Positions 26,963 to 35,999 of a stretch of DNA of 64,000 bases are shown piece after piece. The stretch is from positions 4,712,001 to 4,776,000 of the forward strand of contig NZ_FNSC01000001.1 in assembly GCF_900105355.1 (NCBI RefSeq), in the 5' to 3' direction. Position numbers and translations under genes: made by a program. The notes beneath the pieces were generated by a model. The model did no database searches. It saw only the letters and a list, made by a program, of their open reading frames with translations, and was not told the DNA's origin. The DNA is from Pseudomonas anguilliseptica (GTDB lineage: Bacteria; Pseudomonadota; Gammaproteobacteria; Pseudomonadales; Pseudomonadaceae). Position 1 is the stretch's first letter. Each line of letters begins with the position of its first letter.

Positions 26963-27423
26963 TCAAGCTCCTTATATATTTTTTAGTTTTTAATTTACTA
27001 AATCGCCAACGCCAAGAACATAGATATAGAAAGTCAAGCCTATACCATTAACTCAATGGCATACCAGCAACTAGCTGTAACAGAGTACAGCTGTGCCCAG
27101 CTGACAAACTACTTTCATATCACCACACCAAAAACTCAGCCTTGCCCTGCAAAACTTTCGCAAGAAAATTTTAAATACGAGTTAAAACAATCTTCACACT
27201 AGCCCCGCAATCAAGTTACTTGACAGCACTTAGAAAGATGATTAAAGCACTACAAACACGAAAACATACGCATTAATACAGCGTTACTTACAGGTGCCCT
27301 GCTATTGGACTGGTGAGCTAAGCGGCCACGATGGCCTTTCCAGCCTCTTGGCTTTAGAAGTGCACGGACTCCGTGGAGGGCTTACCTGAGTTATCACTTA
27401 CCCATAGGGGATGACTTGCAGTT
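26963..27423. other. AT-rich non-coding region upstream of RTX1
   Basis: About 460 bases without a convincing gene. 26963-27290 is markedly AT-rich against the GC-rich surroundings (for example TATATATTTTTTAG and AAAATTTTAAATACGAG) and presumably holds the RTX1 promoter, reading leftwards. 27290-27420 is GC-richer with several short palindromes (GGCCACGATGGCC, CACGGACTCCGTG) and could be a structured leader or old repeat; I recognise no known motif. Confidence 0.5.
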
Positions 27424-27459
27424 AAAGAGAAGGCTCGCCTTTCAACGAGCCCTTTCTTT
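27424..27459 (-). terminator. Terminator of RTX2
   Basis: AAAGAGAAGGCTCG pairs with CGAGCCCTTTCTTT around a short loop, 16 bases beyond the RTX2 stop. On the minus strand it ends in a T-rich stretch. Confidence 0.7.
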
Positions 27460-27475
27460 CAATCAACGCATAGAG

Positions 27476-28217
27476 CTATTGCCAGTTGGCTGCAATCACC
27501 ACATCCAGCTGCGCCCGCTGATCGGCAGTGAGGTTGGACTCACCACCAGCAGGCACACCGAACGAGGCCATCGCATCGACCAAGGTTTGGACACGGGCTG
27601 CAGTAAGCGCAAGACCACCAGAGCTCTGCAACGACTCTATTCGCGAAGCGCCATTGGAATACCAGTTACTCACAGTAACGCGATCACTGGTGCCCTCAAC
27701 TAAGACATCGAGATTATTGCCATTGCGCTGAAACCAGAGCTGATCGGGGGACAGACCCAAGAGCAGTTGATCATTGCCCCCGCTATCGGTGATGGTGTCC
27801 ACACCATCACCCAGGTTGAACACATAGGTATCGGCGTAATAACTACCGACGAGCGTGTCGTCGCCAGTACCACCTGAGAGTAGGTTGTCTTTTGAGGAGA
27901 GATGTACCTTCAGCGTGTCGTTGCCGGCACCGCCATACAGCTTATTGCTGCCCGTGCCGCCATCGAGGATGTCGTTACCCGCCCAGCCGACAATGGTCTC
28001 TGCACCATCGCTACCGACCTGCTTAACGCCGGCCAACATCATTTGCTCCCAAGTCCACACCGTGCCATCGGCGAACTCAACTTTCTCAAGCACGTTGTTA
28101 ACTAGGTAGTTGGACGTCGAACTCGTTGCGGAGAAGATGCCCTTCAACACCACCTTGTCCATGCCGTTACTGTGCGAGAACACGAAGTCGACACCCACCC
28201 GCTGGGTCTGAATGTCC
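27476..28217 (-). pseudogene. RTX2: C-terminal remnant of a second RTX protein gene
   Basis: About 247 codons remain, from IQTQRVGVDFVFSHSNGMDK to the stop. The fragment holds a spacer domain (VEFADGTVWTWEQMML), several RTX units (AGNDILDGGTGSNKLYGGAG, GGTGDDTLVG) and a secretion tail almost the same as that of RTX1 (VDAMASFGVPAGGESN, AQLDVVIAANWQ). The 5' part is gone: an IS66 terminus abuts at 28218. An open frame reads through the IS end from an ATG at 28294, so a short fusion protein could be made but would lack most repeats. Confidence 0.82.
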
Positions 28218-28868
28218 GTAAGCGCCCCATAGACCCCACCTCCCTCTGGAGAGGTTTTGCGTTTTACAGTGGCGTCGTTGGTTGGCAGTTCCAAGGCAGC
28301 AGCGCTTCGTAGGCTTCAACGCTGTTGGCCAGCGGCAGGCGTTCGAGGACATGGCGCAGCCAGGCGTAGGGCTCCTGGCCATTGGTCTTGGCGGTTTCCA
28401 CCAGGCTGTAGAGTTGGGCGCTGGCGGTCGCGCCTTTCGGCGTGTCGCTGAACAGCCAGTTCTTGCGACCTATGACGAAGGGCCGGATCGCGCGCTCGGC
28501 AGCGTTGTTATCGATCGGCAGGTGGCCAGCCTCGATGTAGCGTTCGAGTCGGCTCCAGTTGCTCGCCAGGTAGTTCACTGCTTTGCCCAGGGCATTCTGC
28601 GCCGTGACCTGCGGCTGGGTTTTCTCCAGCCAGGTCTTGAGCTGATCGAGGAGCGGTAGGCTGTGCTGCTGGCGGCCCCGGTAGCGCTGTTCATCGCTGG
28701 CATCCTTAAGTTCGCGCTCGATGCCGTAGAGCTTGTTGATCATCCCCAACGCGATGTCGGCACGCCCGGTTTTGCCCTTCGGTTGGTAAGCGCTCCATAA
28801 ACCTCATCTACAAATGATCCGCAGGCCAGCCAATGCTGAGCTCCAATTTCTTTCTGGAGCCAGCCGTC

Positions 28869-29228
28869 ATGATGCGCCCCGACGCCAAAGTCGAAAAAGT
28901 CTATCTATACCCCAAGCCGGTGGATTTCCGAAAATCCATCGATGGCCTGGCCGCCCTGGTCGAGCTGGATATCAAGGTGGCGGTGTTCGACCCGGTGCTG
29001 TTCGTCTTCCTCAACCGCGCGCGCAGCCGGGTGAAGATTTTGTATTGGGAGCGCAACGGCTTTTGCCTGTGGCTCAAGCGATTGGAGGCTGAACGCTTCA
29101 AGTCGCATCCGGAACCTGGCGAAGATGCGATCGTGCTGACGGCCCAGGAGTTGAACTGGTTGTTGGACGGTATCGACCTGTGGCGCAACCGGCCGCACCA
29201 GGTTTTGACCCCTAGGTTCGTCACCTGA
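28869..29228 (+). CDS. tnpB: IS66 accessory protein TnpB
   Basis: 119 residues from the double ATG following GGAG; the frame is open for 12 codons upstream. The family pattern is clear: YLYPKPVDFRKSIDGLAALV, FVFLNRARSRVKILYWERNG, FCLWLKRLE. Required for IS66 transposition, exact role unclear. It lies 18 bases before tnpC. Confidence 0.93.
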   Translation: MMRPDAKVEKVYLYPKPVDFRKSIDGLAALVELDIKVAVFDPVLFVFLNRARSRVKILYWERNGFCLWLKRLEAERFKSHPEPGEDAIVLTAQELNWLLDGIDLWRNRPHQVLTPRFVT

Positions 29229-29246
29229 GCCGGTATAATCCACGGC

Positions 29247-30803
29247 ATGATTTCTGTGCCCGAAACCCTTCCTGATGACCCCGCCGCGCTCAAGCAATTG
29301 CTCGCTGAGGTGTTGTCGTCGGCGCAGGAATTGGCCAAGGACAAGGATGGGCAGATCGAGCGCCTGCGCGAACAAAACGCGCTGTTGATCCAGCGCCTGT
29401 TCGGCCGTAAATCCGAGCAGAGCAGCGACCCGGATTCACCGCAGCTAGAGATGTTCAACGAAGCGGAAAGCCTGGCCGAAGCGGCGGCTGAAGCTCCGGC
29501 CGCTGAGGTCGAGGAAGAAGTCGTTGCGCCGACCAAGCGCCGCGGCAAGCGCAAGCCGTTACCGGCCGAACTACCGCGTGTCGAGGTCATCCACGAACTG
29601 CCCGAACACGAACTGACCTGCGAATGCGGTTGCCGCAAGCAGGCCATCGGCGAAGAAACCAGCGAGCAGCTGGAAATCATCCCGATGCAGGTTCAGGTGA
29701 TCCGCCACATTCGCAAGACCTATGCCTGCAAGGCCTGCGAAAGCGCGCCGGTCACCGCTGACAAACCGGCCCAACTGATCGAGAAAAGCCTGGCCAGCCC
29801 GAGCGTGCTGGCGATGCTGCTGACCAGCAAATACGCCGACGGCATCCCACTGTATCGCTTCGAAAAGATGCTCAGTCGCCATGGCATCGACATCCCCCGG
29901 CAGACCCTGGCGCGCTGGGTGATCCAGTGCGGCGAACTGCTACAACCGTTGCTCAACCTGATGCGCGACAGGCTGCTGGACAGTCCGGTGATCCACTGCG
30001 ATGAAACCCGCGTGCAGGTGCTCAAGGAGCCTGGGCGCGATCCGAGCAGCCACTCCTGGATGTGGGTGCAGACCGGTGGCCCGCCTGGCAAACCGGTGAT
30101 CCTCTTCGACTACACAACCAGCCGCGCGCAGGAGGTGCCGCTGCGCCTGCTCGACGGTTATCGCGGCTACCTGATGACCGACGATTACGCCGGCTACAAC
30201 GCCGTGGCCGCACAACAAGGTGTTGAGCGCCTGGCCTGCTGGGCGCATGCGCGGCGCAAGTTCGTCGAAGCGCAAAAGGTGCAACCGAAGGGCAAAACCG
30301 GGCGTGCCGACATCGCGTTGGGGATGATCAACAAGCTCTACGGCATCGAGCGCGAACTTAAGGATGCCAGCGATGAACAGCGCTACCGGGGCCGCCAGCA
30401 GCACAGCCTACCGCTCCTCGATCAGCTCAAGACCTGGCTGGAGAAAACCCAGCCGCAGGTCACGGCGCAGAATGCCCTGGGCAAAGCAGTGAACTACCTG
30501 GCGAGCAACTGGAGCCGACTCGAACGCTACATCGAGGCTGGCCACCTGCCGATCGATAACAACGCTGCCGAGCGCGCGATCCGGCCCTTCGTCATAGGTC
30601 GCAAGAACTGGCTGTTCAGCGACACGCCGAAAGGCGCGACCGCCAGCGCCCAACTCTACAGCCTGGTGGAAACCGCCAAGACCAATGGCCAGGAGCCCTA
30701 CGCCTGGCTGCGCCATGTCCTCGAACGCCTGCCGCTGGCCAACAGCGTTGAAGCCTACGAAGCGCTGCTGCCTTGGAACTGCCAACCAACGACGCCACTG
30801 TAA
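29247..30803 (+). CDS. tnpC: IS66 transposase TnpC
   Basis: 518 residues, full length. The N-terminus is a leucine-zipper-like coiled coil ([20 protein letters not shown]). A zinc-finger region follows ([17 protein letters not shown]), then the DDE domain with [21 protein letters not shown] and [18 protein letters not shown], and a C-terminal domain. It looks functional. Confidence 0.95.
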   Translation: MISVPETLPDDPAALKQLLAEVLSSAQELAKDKDGQIERLREQNALLIQRLFGRKSEQSSDPDSPQLEMFNEAESLAEAAAEAPAAEVEEEVVAPTKRRGKRKPLPAELPRVEVIHELPEHELTCECGCRKQAIGEETSEQLEIIPMQVQVIRHIRKTYACKACESAPVTADKPAQLIEKSLASPSVLAMLLTSKYADGIPLYRFEKMLSRHGIDIPRQTLARWVIQCGELLQPLLNLMRDRLLDSPVIHCDETRVQVLKEPGRDPSSHSWMWVQTGGPPGKPVILFDYTTSRAQEVPLRLLDGYRGYLMTDDYAGYNAVAAQQGVERLACWAHARRKFVEAQKVQPKGKTGRADIALGMINKLYGIERELKDASDEQRYRGRQQHSLPLLDQLKTWLEKTQPQVTAQNALGKAVNYLASNWSRLERYIEAGHLPIDNNAAERAIRPFVIGRKNWLFSDTPKGATASAQLYSLVETAKTNGQEPYAWLRHVLERLPLANSVEAYEALLPWNCQPTTPL

Positions 30804-31910
30804 AACGCAAAACCTCTCCAGAGGGAGGTGGGGTCTATGGAGCGCTTACTTCGGTTGCACCTTTTGCGCTTCGACGAACTTGCGCCGCGCATGCGCCCAG
30901 CAGGCCAGGCGCTCAACACCTTGTTGTGCGGCCACGGCGTTGTAGCCGGCGTAATCGTCGGTCATCAGGTAGCCGCGATAACCGTCGAGCAGGCGCAGCG
31001 GCACCTCCTGCGCGCGGCTGGTTGTGTAGTCGAAGAGGATCACCGGTTTGCCAGGCGGGCCACCGGTCTGCACCCACATCCAGGAGTGGCTGCTCGGATC
31101 GCGCCCAGGCTCCTTGAGCACCTGCACGCGGGTTTCATCGCAGTGGATCACCGGACTGTCCAGCAGCCTGTCGCGCATCAGGTTGAGCAACGGTTGTAGC
31201 AGTTCGCCGCACTGGATCACCCAGCGCGCCAGGGTCTGCCGGGGGATGTCGATGCCATGGCGACTGAGCATCTTTTCGAAGCGATACAGTGGGATGCCGT
31301 CGGCGTATTTGCTGGTCAGCAGCATCGCCAGCACGCTCGGGCTGGCCAGGCTTTTCTCGATCAGTTGGGCCGGTTTGTCAGCGGTGACCGGCGCGCTTTC
31401 GCAGGCCTTGCAGGCATAGGTCTTGCGAATGTGGCGGATCACCTGAACCTGCATCGGGATGATTTCCAGCTGCTCGCTGGTTTCTTCGCCGATGGCCTGC
31501 TTGCGGCAACCGCATTCGCAGGTCAGTTCGTGTTCGGGCAGTTCGTGGATGACCTCGACACGCGGTAGTTCGGCCGGTAACGGCTTGCGCTTGCCGCGGC
31601 GCTTGGTCGGCGCAACGACTTCTTCCTCGACCTCAGCGGCCGGAGCTTCAGCCGCCGCTTCGGCCAGGCTTTCCGCTTCGTTGAACATCTCTAGCTGCGG
31701 TGAATCCGGGTCGCTGCTCTGCTCGGATTTACGGCCGAACAGGCGCTGGATCAACAGCGCGTTTTGTTCGCGCAGGCGCTCGATCTGCCCATCCTTGTCC
31801 TTGGCCAATTCCTGCGCCGACGACAACACCTCAGCGAGCAATTGCTTGAGCGCGGCGGGGTCATCAGGAAGGGTTTCGGGCACAGAAATCATGCCGTGGA
31901 TTATACCGGC

Positions 31911-32270
31911 TCAGGTGACGAACCTAGGGGTCAAAACCTGGTGCGGCCGGTTGCGCCACAGGTCGATACCGTCCAACAACCAGTTCAACTCCTGGGCCGT
32001 CAGCACGATCGCATCTTCGCCAGGTTCCGGATGCGACTTGAAGCGTTCAGCCTCCAATCGCTTGAGCCACAGGCAAAAGCCGTTGCGCTCCCAATACAAA
32101 ATCTTCACCCGGCTGCGCGCGCGGTTGAGGAAGACGAACAGCACCGGGTCGAACACCGCCACCTTGATATCCAGCTCGACCAGGGCGGCCAGGCCATCGA
32201 TGGATTTTCGGAAATCCAACGGCTTGGGGTATAGATAGACTTTTTCGACTTTGGCGTCGGGGCGCATCAT
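31911..32270 (-). CDS. tnpB: IS66 accessory protein TnpB (outer element)
   Basis: 119 residues, the same as the inner copy except for PKPLDF in place of PKPVDF. Intact, but its partner tnpC is split, so the element depends on the inner copy for transposase. Confidence 0.9.
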   Translation of the reverse strand: MMRPDAKVEKVYLYPKPLDFRKSIDGLAALVELDIKVAVFDPVLFVFLNRARSRVKILYWERNGFCLWLKRLEAERFKSHPEPGEDAIVLTAQELNWLLDGIDLWRNRPHQVLTPRFVT

Positions 32271-32356
32271 GACGGCTGGCTCCAGAAAGAAATTGGAGCT
32301 CAGCATTGGCTGGCCTGCGGATCATTTGTAGATGAGGTTTATGGAGCGCTTACTGT

Positions 32357-32382
32357 AAAAAGCCCTCTTCAGAGGGCTTTTT
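32357..32382. terminator. Strong bidirectional terminator next to the outer IS66
   Basis: AAAAAGCCCTCT, loop TC, AGAGGGCTTTTT: a perfect 12-bp stem with A and T runs on both sides. It starts 4 bases past the IS66 end, so its original gene partner was probably removed. Confidence 0.85.
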
Positions 32383-32512
32383 CATGCTTGTTCTATTTCT
32401 TTATATGAAATTAAGCAGTGCTAATCATGGTTATTCTTGCTGAATCAGCATTTTGAGAACCTATCTCCGTCGGCTGAACAGCCCCTCACATCGCCTTACG
32501 GAGAACTGCACC

Positions 32513-32836
32513 ATGAACAAATTCCTGCTTGCCCTGGCCCTGATCGCCCCCCTGGCCAATGCCGCCGAGATCGTCGGCACCACAGAAGACAACCGTGCCG
32601 GAGAAGTCTTTGGCAGCGGTGTAGGCGTCCTGCTCGGCGGTGCTGCAGGCGGCCCGGTCGGTGCGCTGATCGGTGCCGGTATCGGCTACATGAGTGGCGA
32701 AAAGGTTCAGCAGGGCCTTGGCCAAAGCGGCACGGCCTATCTGGTTGAGGATGAGCAGGGCCAAATCCGCGAAGTACGTCGCAACCAGCTGCCTAAAGCA
32801 CTTCGCACTGAGGTTTCCCAGTTGGGCTCGCAGTGA
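32513..32836 (+). CDS. Small exported glycine-zipper protein
   Basis: 107 residues. The signal peptide is MNKFLLALALIAPLANA. A glycine-zipper segment (GVLLGGAAGGPVGALIGAGI) around residues 42-61 is typical of outer-membrane-associated 2TM glycine-zipper proteins. A hydrophilic tail (VEDEQGQIREVRRNQLPKAL) follows. GGAG lies 11 bases upstream. The stop codon TGA is the first three bases of the IS3 terminus, so the native C-terminus may have been longer. Function unknown. Confidence 0.72.
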   Translation: MNKFLLALALIAPLANAAEIVGTTEDNRAGEVFGSGVGVLLGGAAGGPVGALIGAGIGYMSGEKVQQGLGQSGTAYLVEDEQGQIREVRRNQLPKALRTEVSQLGSQ

Positions 32837-32867
32837 ATCGCACCGGCTTTTGTGGAGGCCATTTCGT

Positions 32868-33766
32868 TTAAGTCAGGCCGCCATGGCCTGACTGGTAGAA
32901 GTTTGCCTCAGCCTCCGCAGGCGGGATATATCCGATTGAGCTCAGCAGGCGCTGGTGGTTGTACCAGTGCACCCATTTCAAGGTCGCCATCTCAACAGCT
33001 TCGCGGCTCTTCCACGACTGGCGGTAAATCAGCTCGGCCTTGTACAGCCCGTTGATGGTTTCGGCCAAGGCGTTGTCGTAGCTATCGCCCTTGCTACCAA
33101 CCGAGGGCTCGATGCCGGCCTCGGCCAGTCTCTCGGTGTAGCGGATCGAGACGTACTGGCTGCCACGATCGCTGTGGTGGATCAGACCCCCGTGCGATGT
33201 GGCTGGCGGGCATACAGCGCCTGCTCCAGGGCATCCAGCACGAAGTCGGTCTTCATGCTAGTACTGACTCGCCAGCCGACGATCCGCCGCGCAAACACGT
33301 CAATCACGAAGGCCACGTACAGCCAGCCCTGCCAGGTCGAGACATAGGTGAAATCCGACACCCACAGTTGGTTGGGGCGGTCGGCGTAGAACTGCCGCTG
33401 GACACGATCCAGCGGGCAGAGCGACTTGTCACCGGCCACCGTCGTCCGCACAACCTGGCCGCGCCTTATGCCCTGCAATCCAGCCCGACGCATCAACCGC
33501 TCCACCGTGCATCTGGCAGCCTTGATGCCTTCTCGCCGGAGCTGCTTCCAGACCTTCACCGCGCCATAGCACTGCATGTTGGCGTCCCACACACGCTGGA
33601 TTTCCGGGATCAATGTGTCGTCACGCTGTGCACGGCAGGAGCGCAGTGCCGGGTTACGAAGTCGGGCCGCGTGCCTGTGGTAACCGGACGGGGCGATCTG
33701 CAAGACGCGGCAGATCGACTCGACCCCGAGACGGTCACGATGCTGATCGACAAATGCCCTCAGGAC
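32868..33766 (-). pseudogene. IS3 transposase OrfB, frameshifted
   Basis: The rve integrase core is recognisable: IAPSGYHRHAARLRN, YGAVKVWKQLRREGIKAARC, PNQLWVSDFTYVSTWQGWLY (first D) and VIDVFARRIVGWRVS. Near 33186 a run of five Gs (ACGGGGGTCTG) shifts the frame and stops translation after PHRTGV. In the other frame the protein continues LIHHSDRGSQYVSIRY and LAETINGLYKAELIY (D and E of the triad) to the end at 32868. One extra G would restore it. Confidence 0.85.
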
Positions 33767-34083
33767 TTGGTGCGGCGGTCGAGCTCCGCCTGGGCAAAAT
33801 ACGCACTGGCCAGGCGCAGGATCTCATTGGCTTTGCGCAGCTCGCGGTTCTCTCGCTCCAGGGCCTTGATACGCTCGCGCTCTTCGCTAGTCTGCCCGGG
33901 GCGCTGGCCGGCGTCGGTCTGCTGGCGGCGAATACAGCCATGCAGGGTTTGCGCTGCACAGCCAATCTTCGGGGCAATGGCCTCAATGGCCGCCCACTCG
34001 GACGGATAGTCGTTGAGGTGCTCCAGAACCATGCGCACGGCACGTTCACGGACTTCAGGGGAGTAGGTCGTGGTCTTTTTCAT
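33760..34083 (-). CDS. IS3 OrfA (HTH protein)
   Basis: 107 residues. The N-terminal helix-turn-helix is [20 protein letters not shown] then [20 protein letters not shown]; the C-terminal leucine zipper is [20 protein letters not shown]. OrfB follows in the -1 frame overlapping its end, the usual IS3 arrangement for programmed frameshifting. Confidence 0.9.
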   Translation of the reverse strand: MKKTTTYSPEVRERAVRMVLEHLNDYPSEWAAIEAIAPKIGCAAQTLHGCIRRQQTDAGQRPGQTSEERERIKALERENRELRKANEILRLASAYFAQAELDRRTKS

Positions 34084-34133
34084 GGCCTCATCTTCTCAAG
34101 AGTTGAGGCCTCCACGAAACCCGGGGCGATTCA

Positions 34134-34209
34134 CCGGCAGAATCAGCGAGTGGGCTTCGCTGGGCGGACGGAACACCGGCTCGATATAGCTGATGGGGAA
34201 ATCTTGCAT
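34134..34209 (-). pseudogene. Radical-SAM protein gene, N-terminal stub
   Basis: 25 codons remain: MQDFPISYIEPVFRPPSEAH then SLILP, and the IS3 end follows. This is how pseudomonad radical-SAM proteins adjoining moaA begin (family continuing ...NGCSWNxCTFCEMY). The rest, including the CxxxCxxC cluster site, is lost. Identification is from memory of the family N-terminus, so moderate. Confidence 0.6.
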
Positions 34210-34236
34210 GGTCTTCACTCAAGGCAGACGGCGGCC

Positions 34237-35205
34237 TTAACCGCCAATAATCTTCATCACCGTCGCGCCACCGGAGAACGCCACATCCTGCTTGTCACCC
34301 AGCGCCTTCACCAGCAGCCCCTGCAACACAGGCAAGGCCTGGTGGCGCGGCTTGTCGAGCAGATCGCCGACATAATGGCGATTGCTCGATGACAGGCAGC
34401 CATGCAGCCAGCCGGTCGAAGACAGCCTCAGACGCGTGCAGGTGCGGCAGAACGGCACACTTTCATTGGCAATCACACCGAAATGGCCAACGCCAGGGAT
34501 GGCGTAACGCAGCGCGGTCGCATCCAGCGGGGCGTGGGCCTGAATATAGTCGTAGCGACTGCCGATCAGCTCCAGCAGCTCGGGCATGCCGATAAACTGG
34601 CGCTGAAACCCGTTGCCGTCACGGGCCAAATGGCCCATGCGCATCAATTCGATAAACCGCAGCTCGAAATCATTCGCCAGGCAGTAGTCGAGCATTGGTA
34701 ACACCTGATCGAGGTTCTGCCCGCGTAGCGGCACCATATTGACCTTGATCTGCATCCCCGCCGCCCGCGCCTGCTGCAGTCCATCGAGCACGGTCGCCAG
34801 ATCGCCGCCACGGGCAATGCTGCGAAATGCCGCCGCGTCGAGGGTGTCCAGGGAAATGTTCAAGCGGCGAATGCCGCATTCCAGCAGCAGCGGTAGCTTG
34901 CGCGCCAGCAGCTGACCATTGCTGGTCAGGCTGATATCGGTCAAACCGAGCTGGCTGACGCCGCGCAAAAAGCTGTCCAGCTTGGGGCTGACCAGCGGCT
35001 CGCCACCGGTGATACGCAAGCGCTCAATGCCGGCGGCTTCAATCAGATAGGCCACACCACGCAACATGGCCTCGGCGGACAACTCATCCTGCGCAGCCAC
35101 CAGACGTTTGCCGTCTGGCACACAGTAGGTGCAGGCATAGTTGCAAGCGGCGGTCAGGCTGACGCGCAGGTTACGAAAACGCCGGCCCTGACGGTCAACG
35201 ATCAT
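34237..35205 (-). CDS. moaA: GTP 3',8-cyclase MoaA (molybdenum cofactor synthesis)
   Basis: 322 residues from ATG 35205. The radical-SAM cluster is CNYACTYC near residues 21-28, with GGEPL following. The C-terminal second [4Fe-4S] site is CRTCTRLRLSSTG...C, and the protein ends in the GG characteristic of MoaA (the R-finger supply). It converts GTP to 3',8-cyclo-7,8-dihydro-GTP, the first step of molybdopterin synthesis. There are no other moa genes in the window, so this is probably the second pseudomonad copy, next to a radical-SAM stub and a TetR gene. Confidence 0.93.
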   Translation of the reverse strand: MIVDRQGRRFRNLRVSLTAACNYACTYCVPDGKRLVAAQDELSAEAMLRGVAYLIEAAGIERLRITGGEPLVSPKLDSFLRGVSQLGLTDISLTSNGQLLARKLPLLLECGIRRLNISLDTLDAAAFRSIARGGDLATVLDGLQQARAAGMQIKVNMVPLRGQNLDQVLPMLDYCLANDFELRFIELMRMGHLARDGNGFQRQFIGMPELLELIGSRYDYIQAHAPLDATALRYAIPGVGHFGVIANESVPFCRTCTRLRLSSTGWLHGCLSSSNRHYVGDLLDKPRHQALPVLQGLLVKALGDKQDVAFSGGATVMKIIGG

Positions 35206-35284
35206 GCGCGTCTCCAGCAAAGGTAGGCGCCGAGTATAAGTGCGCCACCCGCGCAGCAGACTGCATATCCACGCGCTGAATACC

Positions 35285-35923
35285 TCAGCTAGCCGGGGTA
35301 TCACCCTCACGCTTGCGCTTGTTGCCCATGCGCACGCCGATGTCCATAAGGAACTGGAAGAAGCCTTCCTGATCTTCCAGCACATTGCTCCAGAACGGCG
35401 AGTGGTACAGCGCCACGGCACCGTGCACCAGCGCCCAGGCGGCGCAGTAGTGGAAATACGGCGGCACGTCTTCCAGCTTGCCTTCGGCAATGCGGCCCTT
35501 GATCAGCTGGGTCAGGCGTTCGAAGTTGGAGGCGCGAATCTTGTGCAGCTGTTCGACCATCTCCGGCACTTGATTGCCCTTGACCACCTTCTCTTCCAGG
35601 CGGTCAAACAGGCGGTAGCGTTGCGGGTCGCGCATGCGGAACTCGAAGTAGGCGCGCGACAGCGCTTCCTTGTCGCGGTCGACATCCGCCGAGTGCAGCA
35701 GTTCGTTGAGATCGCGCTCGTAGTCGAGCATCAGGCGCAGGTAGATCTCCGCCTTGGATTTGAAGTGTTTGTAGATGGTGCCTTTGCCAATACCAACCGT
35801 GTCGGCAATCATCTCCACAGTCACGCTGTCTTCACCCTGATCGAGGAAGAGCTTCAGTGCTGTGTCGAGAATTTCCTGTTCGCGGCGGCGAAACTCACGG
35901 ACCTTGCGGGGTTCTTTATGCAT
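35285..35923 (-). CDS. TetR-family transcriptional regulator
   Basis: 212 residues. The HTH is VTVEMIADTVGIGKGTIYKH then FKSKAEIY; the C-terminal part is typical of the AcrR/TetR class with helices such as VEQLHKIRASNFERLTQLIK. It lies 79 bases upstream of moaA on the same strand and is divergent from the aminotransferase gene. The 76-base gap to the latter probably holds its operator. Target and ligand unknown. Confidence 0.88.
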   Translation of the reverse strand: MHKEPRKVREFRRREQEILDTALKLFLDQGEDSVTVEMIADTVGIGKGTIYKHFKSKAEIYLRLMLDYERDLNELLHSADVDRDKEALSRAYFEFRMRDPQRYRLFDRLEEKVVKGNQVPEMVEQLHKIRASNFERLTQLIKGRIAEGKLEDVPPYFHYCAAWALVHGAVALYHSPFWSNVLEDQEGFFQFLMDIGVRMGNKRKREGDTPAS

Positions 35924-35999
35924 AAAAGGACTACGGGGTCAAAAAAACGAAGGCGCGTATTATGCCTAACTAACGGCAAATTGCACGGATCATCCGACC

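Larger units (their letters stand above)
28786..30849 (+). mobile_element. Inner IS66-family element, nested in the outer copy
   Basis: 2064 bp, from GTAAGCGCTCCATAA to TATGGAGCGCTTAC. It is flanked by the direct repeat TTCGGTTG (28778-28785 and 30850-30857), the 8-bp target duplication typical of IS66. Its orientation is opposite to that of the outer copy. It carries intact tnpB and tnpC and no tnpA. It is almost identical to the outer copy, so the insertion is recent. Confidence 0.92.
28264..31892 (-). pseudogene. tnpC: IS66 tnpC of the outer element, split in two
   Basis: The N-terminal 345 codons are at 30850-31892 ([20 protein letters not shown]... to AQKVQPK, followed by a TAA created by the inner element's end). 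The C-terminal part is at 28264-28785 ([20 protein letters not shown] ... [11 protein letters not shown], stop). The split is exactly at TTCGGTTG, duplicated on both sides of the inner IS66. The two halves join in frame when the inner element is removed. Confidence 0.9.
28218..32353 (-). mobile_element. Outer IS66-family element, interrupted by a second copy
   Basis: The termini are GTAAGCGCCCCATAG at 28218 and TTATGGAGCGCTTAC ending at 32353, inverted with one mismatch. Without the nested copy and its 8-bp duplication it is about 2.06 kb and carries tnpB and tnpC. The flanks (GAATGTCC left, TGTAAAAA right) show no 8-bp target duplication, implying that one flank was deleted after insertion; the missing RTX2 5' end fits this. 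Confidence 0.85.
32834..34133 (-). mobile_element. IS3-family element, inactive
   Basis: 1300 bp bounded by inverted TGAATCGCNCCGGNTTT then NGTGGAGGCC ends (32834 onward and up to 34133). It carries orfA and a frameshifted orfB. The outside bases (CTCGCAG left, CCGGCAG right) give no clear 3-4 bp duplication. With a truncated gene on its right, this suggests an element-adjacent deletion. Confidence 0.82.

Noticed and set aside
27219..27250. Plus-strand TTGACA promoter
   Set aside because: A good -35 is present, but the hexamer 17 bases later is weak (TAAAGC) and no plus-strand gene follows.
27290..27420. Riboswitch upstream of the RTX genes
   Set aside because: Several palindromes are present, but I could not match any known riboswitch core (c-di-GMP, glycine, cobalamin), and it is on the wrong side of RTX2.
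28264..28749. A stand-alone small IS66 gene
   Set aside because: It is the C-terminal part of the split outer tnpC, in frame with the N-terminal half when the inner IS is removed.
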